Positions 43,962-56,068 of a DNA stretch of 64,000 nucleotides are shown piece after piece. A program made the translations under genes and the position numbers. The first letter of the stretch is position 1; each line of letters opens with the position of its first letter. This stretch comes from Turnera subulata (taxonomy: Eukaryota; Streptophyta; Magnoliopsida; Malpighiales; Passifloraceae), in NCBI GenBank assembly GCA_028386065.3, contig JAKUCV010000366.1, positions 186,001 to 250,000 on the forward strand, written 5' to 3'. The notes beneath the pieces were generated by a model. It ran no database searches. It was given only the letters and a program-made list of their open reading frames with translations, and was not told where the DNA came from.

Positions 43962-45902
43962 TGATGCACATGAAATATGCATAGTTTTAGGCATGAGTTT
44001 AGAAATATTTGCTCTTAATTCATCACGACTATATGCCTTACTTTGCATTATTTCGTCATATTTCTTTAAATCCCATCCCTTACTGTATGATTAGTGATTC
44101 CAGGTGCATTTCAAAAAATTTTGGAGATTTTATTGGAGAATTCGAAGAAACAGCCTCTGGCACATCATGAGCCTATTTCGAGCCTGTTGTTCATTGCAGA
44201 ATCAGTAAAAGGCCACGAATCCCCCTCCAATCACAAGTTATCCACTGGATTTCACCACCTTTGCCTTGATCCACGAAGCCATCATGCCACCACATCAATC
44301 TCAAGAAGAGCTGAATTCAATTGCTGAGAAAAATGGAAAGAGATTGCACATAGCCTCAGGCATAGGCCCAGCACAGGCTGAGCCTGTGAAATCTGCAGAA
44401 GACCAGAAACGCGAAGAAAAGAATATAAAACTCAGCCACTTGCAGAGCTTCACCACTTGCAAAACTTTCAACTGTACAATTATTACCTGAGCATTTCAGA
44501 AGACTTTAGGCATGGGAAAGAGGGGATAATCATCACACCCAAAGAATATTGCCAATAAAGAACTATTATCCTCCCCAAAAGTCATCTAAAATCTGAAAAT
44601 TTGAGGAATTCAGCCTCGGCACACCTCCCAAGGTGCCATATCCCGAGGAACATGGTGGGCAACTGAAACCCAATTTGCCCAACTCCCTTACCTTCCAGCA
44701 AGTGGGAGAAGAGAGAAGAAGAAGATCCACGCCTATAAATAGGAAGAAGGAAGAAGAACTGAGCATCGATTAATCCATCGATCCAAAGAAATTGCAAAAG
44801 CTTAAGAATAGAGGCAAAAACCCAGTTTCAACGAGGCACACGATTCTGGAGCTTTTACTGCAGAAATCGTGTTGCCACTAGCCTTCCTCTTGTTCCCAAC
44901 CTGATGCTTTTCTTTGTTTTTGTTATTTCTGTAATTTTGAGAATGCACTGAAAAACTCCTCTTAGGTTGAAGGGGAGAACTTGTCTTTGACTTCATTTTA
45001 ATAAATTGCTCATCTTATGCTCTAAACCCGTTTTTCTTGTTTTGGTTATTGCACACTTGATACATGTTTGAGTTCTGGCCAAACCCTTGCATGATGATAT
45101 GTAGCTATGTGAAGGATCGAAAGGAGAAGCCATAGTTACTGGAACAACAACAACCATCCCTTAGTTTCTAGCTTTTGACACAAGTTAGGAATTAATTGAG
45201 AAATTAGCCCCAACACCCAATCTTAATCCCCTTGGTTTGACCGATGCAAAAGCATTAGGATGAGTGAGAGCCTTGAGAGGAACCTGTGAGTGAAAACAAA
45301 TGGGTTCAGTATAGGTTGAGAGCGCCTGCAAGAACTGATCTGTGTAATTGACTTTGTGTTCTCGACAGGCCCAGCCGCAGGCTCAGCACTGGCTCAGCCT
45401 GTTGCGGCACAGTCAAGAAGAATGACACCACTTTTAATCTAATTTTTGATTGATTATTGAGTAGCCTATTTTTAATCTAGTATCAGCTTGGTGAAGGACC
45501 AAAAGGAGAAGCCAAGTGTGCTAGACCAACAATAGTCAGCCTTCACTCCTAAGCCGTTTGAAAGAAGATAGGGAGAGACTGTGGGAAAATATGCCCCAAC
45601 ACAAAACTTCACCCCTAAGTGGACGTCTATTCTAGTGACAGGGAGTAGATGGAAGCTTAGGGAACTATCAATAAGATCGAAAGTCGTTGGTAGTACATTA
45701 GGTCGGGAGCCCCTTCAGGACATCTTATTAAACACAGGCAGTCAAACAGGCTCAGCCTAAGACTTCATTTAATCTTATCTGCTCCTATTTCATCACTACT
45801 GTTACTTTATTTCTTGCTTAGTTTATATTTCGATAGCATTCATCTCAGATTTAGTCCTTGTTTGTTTAAGCCTAACTTTTCTATTTGAAGGTAACAGGCT
45901 CA
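43962..45902 (+). mobile_element. Solo LTR of a Y-related Athila family inside gag of C
   Basis: Starts tgatgcacatgaaatatgca (as Y's sense LTR start) and ends ggctca, flanked by exact ACGCG duplications (43957-43961 and 45903-45907). Internal match to Y's LTR includes the segment around 45285-45335 (cctgtgagtgaaaacaaatg). No internal element sequence remains, so it arose by LTR-LTR recombination. It carries palindrome words at 44373-44387, 45364-45418, 45744 and 45893. TATA box 44734-44741. Diverged from Y, so a sister subfamily. Confidence 0.88.
44734..44741 (+). promoter_or_regulatory. TATA box of the solo LTR
   Basis: TATAAATA in gcctataaataggaag. Confidence 0.65.
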
Positions 45903-48143
45903 ACGCGCGAACAAATGAAAGCAGACGCAAGCCGTAGAGCCTGTGGAGTTTCTTCAAGACACTGAAATAGAAGAGGAAGCAGAAGTTGCAGCAGATAATT
46001 TCGAGACAATCATAATGGCAGAAGAAGGAAACAAGACATTGCGTGACTATGCAACACTGAGTTTGGATATCGTGCAGTCGAGCATTGCGAGGCCAGCAAT
46101 CAATGCCAACAATTTCGAAACGAAGACAGCACTCATTCACATGGTGCAAGAGGAAAAATTTGGAGGGATAATGAGGACCCGAATCAACATCTATAGACGT
46201 TTATGGAGATTTGTGATTTGATCAAGATCAATGGGGCGACTGATGATGCAATTCGACTTCGTTTATTCCCGTTTTCTTTGCAAGGCAAGGCTAAGAAGTG
46301 GTTGAAGTCAGGAGTAGCTGGAACGTACAAGATGTGGGATGAGCTTTCAAAAGCTTTTCTTGCCAAATATTATCCACCTGATAAAGCAGCACGTATCCGG
46401 AGAAAGATTACATCATTCACTCAATTCGATGGAGAAAGTTTTTGTGAAGCATGGGAATGTTACAAGGATCTTATTCAAGGATGCCCACAACATGGATTAC
46501 CCGAATGGCTTGTAGTTCAATCGTTCATTAATGGTTTAAATGAGCCTTTGCGCATGAGTTTGGACGCAGCTTCAGGAGGGGCATTCATGGTGCAAGCACC
46601 CGATGTGGCGTATCAGAAGTTGGAGACGATGGCGAGTAATAGTTACCAGAGCTCATCACGATCAAACAACAAGCGAGTAGCTGGAATTCTGGAAGTGGAG
46701 ACAGTGACAATGCTTAATTTGAACCTAGATTCTTTAAGTCAGCAGGTGAAATCATGTGTTGCTGCTGTTATGCCGAGTTTAATATGTGATAAATGTGCAA
46801 GTGCTGGACACAATTCAATGAATTGTCCAACCAGAGACCAGTTGATGATTGAGTAGATGAACTACATTCATCAACATAAACAATAATGAGGACCCTACAC
46901 CAACACATACAATCTGGAATGGAGGAATCATCCTAATTTCTCATGGAGGGATTCCAACCCGAATCAGCAAGGCAGTTTTCAAAGGAACGAATATGGGCAA
47001 AAGAGTTCAAGCATGCAAATTTCGAAGAATCAAGACATGGATCTTACGTCTATGATGAAAGCCGTAATGGAGACTCAACGTATGCAAACGGAGATGATGC
47101 AAGGATTCAACAATCGGATGGCGAATATGGAGACTCACTCAAAGATGCTTGAGACGAAACTTGCGCAGCAAGCAGAGGCGATCATGAGGACACCAGGAAA
47201 CCTACTGGGACAGCCCATAGTTAATCCGAGAGAGCAAGTCAAGGCTGTAGCACTTAGAAGTGGCAAGCAATTAGATGATCCCTATCCACCTAAAGAGGAT
47301 GAAACCGACACCATCATTAAGCAAGAAGAAGAAGATGAGCAACCGAAAGTGGAGAAGCAGTTACCTGAAAAGGGAGTAGAGGAAAAGAAGCAAGAGCAAA
47401 AGAAGTGGATTCCCAAGTGGAAGCTAGCGAAGCAGAAAATAGAGCAACCAAAAAAGATATGGCCTGAAGTCAAAGCTTATGAACCACCGGTTCCATTCCC
47501 TCAGCGACTTCAGCAGGGCATTAAAGACGAACAATTCGAGAGATTTCTTGAACATTTAAAGAAATTGCATATTAGTGTTCCATTTACTGAACTAATTTCT
47601 AAAATGCCTGCTTATGCTGAATTTCTCAAGGAAATTCTTTCCAGGAAAAGGAAGCTAGAAGATTACAAGACAGTGGCTTTTACGGAGGAGTGCAGTGCAA
47701 TCCTACAGAACAAGCTGCCGCTGAAACTGAAGGACCCTGAAAGTTTCTCTATTCCTTGGAATATTGGTTCTATGTGCATTGAGCGAGCTCTATGTGATTT
47801 GGGAGCCAGTGTTAGTCTTATTCCAAAGCGAATTGCTGAGAAGCTCGACATTGGAGATATGAAGCCGACTACCGTCTCTCTTCAGCTTGCGGATCGATTT
47901 GTCAAATATCCAGTGGGGATATTGGAGGATATTTCAATCAAGGTTGGGAAGTTCTTTATACCAGTTGATTTTGTGGTGCTCGACATGGAGATTGATTTTC
48001 AAATGCTGATTATTCATGGGAGGCCGTTCTTAGCTACTTCTGGTGCTCAAATTGATGTTTGTGATGAAAAGCTTACTTTAAGGATTGGGAATGAGAAAAT
48101 TGAGTTCAATGTCTTCCGTGCTACCGAAGGACCACTTGAATAA

Positions 48144-49826
48144 GATAGTTGTTTCCGAGTTGATTTTATTGATGATGCCATGAAGGAAGTGAGCAAAGTA
48201 GCGAGTAGTGATGATCCACTCTTGAATTGCTTGGTGACGAGTGGCACTACTGAAGATGATGATTTGGAGAATGCCCAAAGTGCAGAAATTTTGCAATCCA
48301 CGCCACCATTGGTAGTGACCGAAGACAAAAGCTATGAGATGATTGGAGAAGAAAAGAAAGATGAGGTTCGGAGCGCACCAAATGTAGAGCTGAAACCATT
48401 ACCATCTAAGCTACGGTATGCATTCTTAGGTCCCAATTTTGCATATCCTGTTATTATCAATGCCGAATTGAGTAAAGTGGAGGAGGAGATGCTACTTGAT
48501 GTGCTTAGAAGATATAGGAAATCTATTGGATATTCTGTTGAGGATTTGACAGGTACAAGTCCTACATTCTGCATGCATCGGATTTTGCTTGAGGAAGGTA
48601 GCAAACTGACTATTGGAGGTCAAAGGAGACTTAATAAGAATATGAAGGAAGTAGTGAAGAAGGAGATTCTTAAGCTTCTTGATGCAGAAATTATTTATCC
48701 GATTCCCTACAGTGAATGGGTAGCCCCAGTTCACGTGGTACCGAAGAAAGGAGGAATGACAATGGTCAAGAACAAGGATGACGAGTTGATTCCTACTAGG
48801 ACTGTTAGAGGATGGAGAATGTGTATTGATTATAGGAAGCTGAACAGTGCTACGCGCAAGGATCACTTTCCACTGCCCTTTATTGATCAGATGCTTGAGC
48901 GACTGGCTAAGCGTTCTTATTATTGCTATTTGGACGGATATTCGGGATTCTTTCAGATACCTATTCACCCAAAAGATCAAGAGAAGACGACGTTCACTTG
49001 TCCGTATGGAACTTTTGCTTATCAACGGATGCCTTTTGGGCTGTGCAACATACTAGCCACTTTTTAGAGATGCATGATGGCGAAATTCTCTGACTATATA
49101 GAGAAGATTATGGAGGTTTTCATGGATGACTTTTCTGTCTACGGAAAGACTTTTGAGGATTGTTTATCTAACCTGTCAAAGGTACCCACAAGATGTGAGG
49201 AGACTAATTTGGTGCTTAGTTGGGAAAAATGCTATTTTATGGTACAAGAAGGAATTTTTCTTGCACATTTAGTTTCCGAACGTGGTATTGAAGTAGACAA
49301 AGCCAAGATAGATGTGATAGAGACCTTACCTCCACCGAATTCAGTCAAGGCGATTCGTAATTTTCTTGGACATGCCAGATTTTACAGACGTTTCATAAAG
49401 GATTTCTCAAAGGTAGCCAAACCACTTACTATTCTCTTGAATAAAGATGTGCCTTTTATCTTTGATGAACAGTGTCTGGAAGCATTCGACAAGCTCAAGA
49501 AGGAGCTGATTTCTGCACCCATCATTCAACCCCCTGATTATTCACTTCCATTCGAGATAATGTGTGATGCAAGTGACTATGCTGTAGGCGCAGTCTTAGG
49601 ACAACGCCGAGATGGGAAGATGCACGCCATTTATTATGCAAGCAAAACTCTAGATGATGCTCAAGTTAACTATGCAACTACGGAGAAGGAGTTATTAGCT
49701 GTAGTATTCGCAATCGACAAGTTCAGGAGTTATCTTTTGGGATCTAAAGTGATTGTTCACACGGACCATGCTGCTTTGAAATATTTACTCCAAAAGAAAG
49801 ATGCGAAACCAAGGCTTCTTCGATAG
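48144..49826 (+). pseudogene. pol: Athila-like reverse transcriptase and RNase H of element C
   Basis: Same frame as gag-protease. RT: VAPVHVVPKKGGMTMVKN, TVRGWRMCIDYRKLNSATRK, YQRMPFGLCN, catalytic FMDD at about 49119-49130, then [17 protein letters not shown]. RNase [49 protein letters not shown]. Stops at 49065 (TAG, where Q is expected in ATFQRCMM) and 49824 (TAG, where W is expected before ILLLQEFD). Confidence 0.92.
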
Positions 49827-51297
49827 ATTCTATTGCTACAAGAATTTGATTTAGAGATCAAGGAAAAGAAGGAGCAGAGAATTCAGTTCCCGACCACTTA
49901 TCGTGATTGCAGTTGGAGAGAGACGAGTCGCAAGAAATGGAGATGCCAATCAATGATGCGTTGCGTGATGATTACCTCGCTGCAGTAAACGCGATATCTT
50001 CAAGAAAAGCTCCATGGTATGCTGATTTCGTCAATTATCTAGTATGTGGAGTGTTACCAACTAGGATTTCTTGGCATCAATAGAAGAAATTTGTAGTCGA
50101 TGTTCAAAATTACTTTTGGGAGGAGCCACTGCTCTTCAGGAGGTGTGACGACAACATAATTTGAAAATGCATCACGGAAGATGAGAGCAAGGCTGTTCTA
50201 GAACAGTGTCATGCGGCACCCTATGGAGGACATTTTGGCGCATGGAAAACAGCCACAAAGGTATTGCATGCTGGATTTTATTGGCCTTCATTATTTTCAG
50301 ACACTAGATCTTTTGTGAAAGCATGCGATAAGTGTCAACAAACTGGGAACATAAGCAAAAGGAACGAGATGCCACAAAGTGGGATTCAAGAAGTTGAGCT
50401 ATTCGATGTGTGGGGTATCGATTTCATGGGACCATTCCCTTCATCTTACTCCAACAAGTACATCCTAATTGCGATGGATTATGTGTCTAAATGGGTAGAA
50501 GTCATAGCAGTGCCTCACGATAACGGACCAACAGTGATTAAATTCCTCAAGAAGAACATCTTTACCAGATTTGGTGCTCCAAGAGAAATAATTAGCGATG
50601 GAGGTACGCATTTTTGCAGTAAGAGGTTTGAGGAGTTGCTGAGGAAGTATGGAGTGAAGCATAAGATTTCAACGCCATACCATCCACAAACGAGTGGACA
50701 AGCTGAAGTTTCTAACTGAGAGAAAAAGAGGATATTGGAGAAGACAGTAAATCCTAACCGAAAGGATTGGTCTTTGAAGTTAGACGATGCACTATGGGCA
50801 TACCGAACAGCATACAAGACTCCAATAGAGACTACACCCTACAAGCATGTATATGGAAAATCATGCCATTTGCCTGTAGAGATTCAACAAAAAGCTTATT
50901 GGGCAATCAAAGCCCTTAATTTTGATTTGCCGAAGGCTGGAGAAAAGCATCTACTTCAATTGAACGAGCTAGAAGAGTTGCGGTTAGAAGCCAACGAAAA
51001 TGCAGTAATCTACAAGGAACGAACCAAGCATTGGCATGACAAGCATATTCTTCGATGTGAATTCAAGAAATGTGACAAGTTTTGCTGTACAACTCGCGGT
51101 TAAAGTTATTTCCCGAAAAATTACGTTCAAGATGGTCCGGTCCATTTATTGTGAAGAAAGTTTACCCACATGGAGCTGTTGATATTTGGAATGAAGTAAA
51201 TGGAACTTTCAAGGTGAATGGTCAAAGGCTCAAGATCTACAATCATAACGACCAATGGAGTGAGAGATTCACCGAAAAATTCCATGACCCACCATAA
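49827..51297 (+). pseudogene. pol: Athila-like integrase of element C
   Basis: Linker 49827-50260 is frameshifted. From 50264: [20 protein letters not shown] with the zinc-finger cysteines CDKCQQTG, catalytic D (WGIDFMGPF), D (ISDGGTHF) and E (TSGQAEVSN), a stop TGA at 50717 (where R is expected in SNREKKRIL), then the C-terminal part [16 protein letters not shown] and, after a shift at about 51080, [18 protein letters not shown] to the stop at 51297. Confidence 0.88.
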
Positions 51298-51343
51298 CCA
51301 ACCTTCGAACTGGTCCAGCTAAGAAGACAATAAAGAAGCGCTG

Positions 51344-51361
51344 CGTGGGAGGCAACCCACG
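51344..51361 (+). ncRNA. Conserved hairpin after integrase, element C
   Basis: CGTGGG-AGGCAA-CCCACG, 47 bp after the integrase stop and preceded by gaagcgctg. Same loop as in Y (15262-15279) with one compensated stem pair. Confidence 0.55.
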
Positions 51362-53304
51362 AATTAAGGTAACTTAGTGTTTTGAGTCTTTTATTTTTAT
51401 TAATTTAGTTTTCGTTTTTGAGTCTATACAGATTGCAAGAAAGAAGGAAATTTTCAAGGAGAGATCAACCACATCAAAGAGGGGTCAAGTCAAATTCTTC
51501 ACCAAAATAATCAGAGAAGCTTTTCTTGAGCTCAAACTTTTACTTTTCTGCGAATTTTGTGTGATGATTTGATTCAATACTTTAATAGTGGTTGGATCTC
51601 ATTTTCTTTCTTACTTGGATTTTATTTTGCTTTGTGCTATACATGTTTCCATCTAAGTTTGAGGAGAATGCCTCTCCTTTGTGCCTATCTTTTTATCCTT
51701 TGTTTCATTTCTTTCTTGGCCATTGAGGACATTGTCCGATTTAAGTTTGAGGAGGGGGAACAAATTTCTTTGCAATTTATTTATTTTTATTTTGTGTCAA
51801 TAAAGAGCATATTTTTGACTTTAATATATTTAGTATGCATATTTTTTTATTCTAGATTACTTAGTAAAAAGCTATTACTTTTTCAAATTTTTTTCAAAAA
51901 TCGTTTTCAAAGGAAAAAATTTTCCAAAAAAAAAAAATGGAAAAAAAAAGCGAAATTTTTTTTTCTTTTTCAAATTGTTTTTCAAACCCACCATTCTTTG
52001 ATCAAGATGAATTTTGTTGATATATGACCAAGAGAGTTATTTTGAGTTTTTGAAATTTTTTCTTTTAGATGCAAGAAGTTTGATTTTTGATTGATCTTGT
52101 GTTCATGATTAGTTGTGATGAATTCATGCAAGTTCTATCATTCTTTGCCTAGCATTTTTCAACACCGTATGCATTATTTTTCAAAATTTTGACGTAAACA
52201 TATATGTCCTAGAACAAGCTTTCAGAACTTTTCAAAGCGAATTTTTCTCATAAATGCTCAATGAAAGAGATGATTTAGGCATTCTTTGTTTGAACCAACA
52301 AGCCAATAAAAAGTCTACCTTTTATCATTATCCCTTGTTTAACTCCTTTGAGCCTAAATCATGGTAGCTGATTTTTCTTTCTTTACCAACATTTATCCAC
52401 CTTTAACTTTTTGAAACCTTATAGCTATCATTCTTTTCTTTCATTATCCATACCCTATTTTTCAAAGTTCCTTAAGAGATTTTTTGTTCTATGTTTTTAT
52501 CAAGATTCTTTCTATGATAAGTGCAATTGTACCGTATCTTTTCACATCCAAGAAGATCTATGCATTGAAGATGTTTGCACTTTCAATTGTTTCAAGTATG
52601 TTATGGAATGTCAAGCGCAGAAAAAAAAAAGAGAGAAAAGAAAAAAGAAGAAAAAAAATCGAGAAAGTTAATTCAAAAGAAAAAAAATTCAGAAAAATTT
52701 AAAAAAAGATGAAAATTGCGCAATCAGTGTTCCTGAAACAAGCTGAATTTCTTTTGATGATCACATGATGGATGTTATTTCAAGACTTGCACTTTGAGAA
52801 ACCCTTTTCAATTTCTTGATAATGCATATTGCAATCTTTTCTTAAGTGAATTTTTAAACTTTGATATCCCTATACACCTTTTCTTTTATCAATCTTTACC
52901 CAAGACCTCATTACAACTCTTTGTAAAGTCGTATTGATCTTTTTGAGAGTGTTTATTCATAATAGTGGAGTTAAGTTCTGGAATTTGCCTATGGGACTAG
53001 ATTTTCAGATTTTCATGACGTCAATTTATTCTTACAAGCATATGGGAAGTTGATTTTTGCTAAGTGATCTGTGTGAAAGCTTGTACGGGTAAGTCTGACT
53101 ATTGCATGAATGTTTTTTCATGAGATTTTCTTTCTTTCTTGGCATTTGATCTTAATAATTTTTCAAAAGCTTTTGGTGATTATCTTGGAAGTCTTGATAT
53201 GAATTCTTATTGATTGAATTATTCGGTGGAGATTTTGAAAACCCTCATTTGTTTTGATTTGTTTATTTGCTTGAGGAGAAGCAAAGATTAAGTTTGAGGA
53301 GATT
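51362..53304 (+). other. AT-rich tail of element C with repeated polypurine-like tracts
   Basis: No convincing gene. A 156-codon hydrophobic frame (51557-52027) ends in poly-lysine from A-runs and is not supported. Tracts of the form aagtttgaggag occur at 51655-51670, 51743-51760 and 53289-53304, the last abutting the LTR. Low-complexity A/G stretches lie at 51900-51965 and 52618-52710. 52108-53304 is shared with D. Confidence 0.6.
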
Positions 53305-55040
53305 TGATGTGCTCCAAAATTACGCACTTTTTATAATGGTTTTGAATGGCTTTTACTTCATAATCTATGTCATTATGTGTATAATCTCTATATTAATGTG
53401 TATTTTCATGCATTGAGTCAATTAGTACTTCAATTTTATTGATTAAATGTTTTTATCAGGAATTTATCGTTTTTATTGAAGAATGGAAGCTTCTTAGCCA
53501 AGTTTGGAAACAAGACCCAATTTAGGAAACTTTCTACAGTGAGCATAGCCCACTATTTTGAAGATTTCGGGAGTTCTAGGCATCGAAATTAAGTGAGACC
53601 AGTTGGAGAAGAAACTAGAATTCCACATCTTTCCAGGGATATAAAGTTGATATTTTTTGGACGTGTCTACAAGGTGTAGCGACTTTTGCGATCCAGCCCA
53701 GTAAACAGATTTTTCTGCACCGACATAGGCCCAGTATTTTGACAATATCTTGAGCTACAAAAGTTCGATTTTGATGTTCTTTTTATGAAAAGAAAGCTTA
53801 AAGCATTATCTACAACTTTTATGAAGAGGCCACAACCCAGTTCTGACGTTTTGAAGTCGAGAGGTGCCGTTCAATGTTCGGGTTAGTAAACAGGAAAAGT
53901 CCAACTTGGAGTGCATGTCAAGGAATTCAATTACCATTCAAACAAGGAGTGCCCAAACCGACCTCCAGCACCAAAATCCCTATAAATACACCCCTTGGAG
54001 CGTCATATTCAGGAGGCCGAGTTCAGAGGGCGAAGCTCTACCAAATTGTTTAAGGTTTTAGTGATACACAATAGTAGAATTAGGATTTCTTCTCTTTCTC
54101 TCTACTAGGTGGTGCTGAATTCTCTAGCAAGGTTTAAGGATTATTCCCCTAAACTTTCCAGCGGGATATTGAAGATCTAAAGTCACAGAATCATCAGTTT
54201 TAGAAGCAAGAAGAACGACATCAAGGAGCTGCAAAGTCGACTACACTACTTTCTGTAGTAATCGACTACTACTCCTCCTTTATCCGGGTTTTCTGTTATT
54301 TGATTCCATGATGAATTCTTGTGATGATTTCATTTTTATTATTTTTATTATGAACTAATTCCCTTGATCTAGAATTAGGGATGTAGCCAATTACTCTTAT
54401 GTTTTTATAATTTTATTCGGATATTGATTATTGGATCTATTGTGTTTGTTTGATCTATGTGTGCTTATTTGTTTGTTTGCTTGATTGGCCAGCAAGTTTA
54501 CATTATTTTAGATCTGAATTTATATTGATAGCAAGATGCGATAGCTGAGTTGTTGATTAGGTTTTAGATCTGAACTCATAGATTGACAAGAAGTCTAGAG
54601 AAGCGACAACTGATAGTTTTCTTGAGGGTTGATAAATTGTTTGCGCTTAATGAATCTAGTTGAAGACTGTGCTAGCGAAAGTTAGGTAGTTATGAGACTA
54701 GGTGATTAGTTGAAGAGGCGACAGCTGACAATTAATACTTTATAACAATTTACCCACAATAACCAATAGACATCCAATATCATAATCAGATACATTATTT
54801 GCATGGGAAGTAATTGTGTGAACCCCGAAGTCCTAGGTTATCTTCATTATTGCTTGATCTCTCATTAATAATAGTTTGTTATTTTATTTCTCTTATTTTT
54901 AGTATTAGTCGAATTTAGTATATTAGTTAATCACTATCAATAATTGATTTGCCTAGATAATCATAAGTTGTTATTGACGTAGTACTTAAACTGTTCTCTG
55001 TGGGATCGACCTTGATTGCTATGACACTGTGCGCTTGCAG
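53305..55040 (+). repeat. Element C 3' LTR, truncated
   Basis: Begins tgatgtgctcc and follows the 5' LTR to gcgcttgcag at 55040; the last ~100 bp present in 43608-43708 are missing. TATA box 53981-53988. Confidence 0.88.
53981..53988 (+). promoter_or_regulatory. TATA box of element C 3' LTR
   Basis: TATAAATA in ccctataaatacacc. Confidence 0.65.
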
Positions 55041-56068
55041 GATAATCATAGTGTTTAGTGTAGGTTAAAACGCTATCAGTAGGCTAAATTATTACCATTA
55101 GGGATATAAAGACTAAATAAAATCCTAGAATATGTGTGACCCTTTATTACTATTCCCCAAATTTTCTCTCAATCATCCTCGATTTCCTCTTGTCATTAAG
55201 AGGTACGACTGGGTAGTAGTTGCTTGTGATTTGTGCTTTATGGGTGACCTTTTTATCATTTTGTTAGAAGGGTTAGGTGGATGCCTTATAACCAGTTTTG
55301 ATTGTTATGAGATTATTTTGCGTTGGCATCTAGGATACTGATTTTGATTTAACGGAGAATACCCTGGTGTTAACTAACCTGGATACCAAAGTACAACCAA
55401 TACTTAACACGTGAGGGGCTCTAAATAATAAAACTTAAAGTTGTCAGTTTGTTAGTAGTCAGTCAGTAAGGAAGTGTAGTTAACCGAGAGGTCAAACTAA
55501 GTGTGTATTTGGAGATTAACTGTGATTGTTTGTTATATAATCTTTTATGTGCATTACGATTGCTTATATACTATAGCTTTTCTAAGAGTTTCATTCGGTG
55601 AGCACCGTCTGTGTGACATTTCATGTACGTTGATTTGTTCGTAGTACAGGTACGTTCTTGACTATTCTGTTGTGCTCTTTCCACCAGTTCTAAATTCATA
55701 CCTTTGCATTACACTTCCATTATTCCTATTATTCATTCTGCTTCTACTGATGTTTATAATTTTTGTTGTTGTTCTTGTACACTTGATTACGCTATATGTA
55801 AAAAATGCTCCCATGTTTGGGTGACAGGTGTGACATTTGTTTGATTGTACTCTTGGGTTATGAATTTGTATAATTACTATATACTGTTGTAATAAAGTTT
55901 GACTCACATGTGTTTACTGTGAACCGGATGATGATTATGAAGTTACTTAAAACTAATTAAGTGTGTTTAGTAACTTATTACCTACACTGAATTAGCGCAT
56001 GGGTTGTGTCATTATAATATTCATTTAAGTACATTTAATTATACTAATGACTAGTACATTATATTATA
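55041..56068. other. Unassigned sequence between C and F
   Basis: AT-rich, no match to other parts of the window, no frame with a recognisable domain. May be an old degenerate repeat. Confidence 0.5.

Larger units (their letters stand above)
43874..48143 (+). pseudogene. gag-pro: Athila-like gag-protease of element C, interrupted by a solo LTR
   Basis: ATG 43874 begins MPKTRRGASSSPIPE, similar to Y's gag start. The frame is broken at 43962-45902 by a solo LTR and resumes (VEFLQDTEIEEEAEVAADNFE). Retrotrans_gag core 46203-46700 (AKKWLKSGVAGTYKMWDELS, FCEAWECYKDLI), zinc knuckle CDKCASAGHNSMNC near 46785-46830, then WRNHPNFSW. From 47013: coiled-coil-like glutamine/methionine stretch, acidic linker, aspartic protease (ALCDLGASVSLIP near 47790; IIHGRPFLATSG near 48010, with H where L is usual in ILGRPF). 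Stops at 46854 (TAG), near 46885, and 48141 (TAA); frameshift near 46190. Confidence 0.88.
41871..55040 (+). mobile_element. Element C: Athila-like Ty3-gypsy with gag-pro-pol
   Basis: 5' LTR 41871-43708, tRNA-Asp primer site, gag split by a solo LTR, protease, RT, RNase H, integrase, hairpin, AT-rich tail and a 3' LTR (53305-55040) that stops ~100 bp short. Same family as D. No target duplication can be confirmed because the right end is truncated. All enzymes are recognisable but carry stops. Confidence 0.9.

Noticed and set aside
51557..52027. Hydrophobic 156-codon frame after integrase of C, possible envelope-like protein
   Set aside because: Composition follows AT-rich DNA, the C-terminus is poly-lysine from A-runs, and polypurine-like tracts overlap it. 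No signal peptide plus conserved domain.
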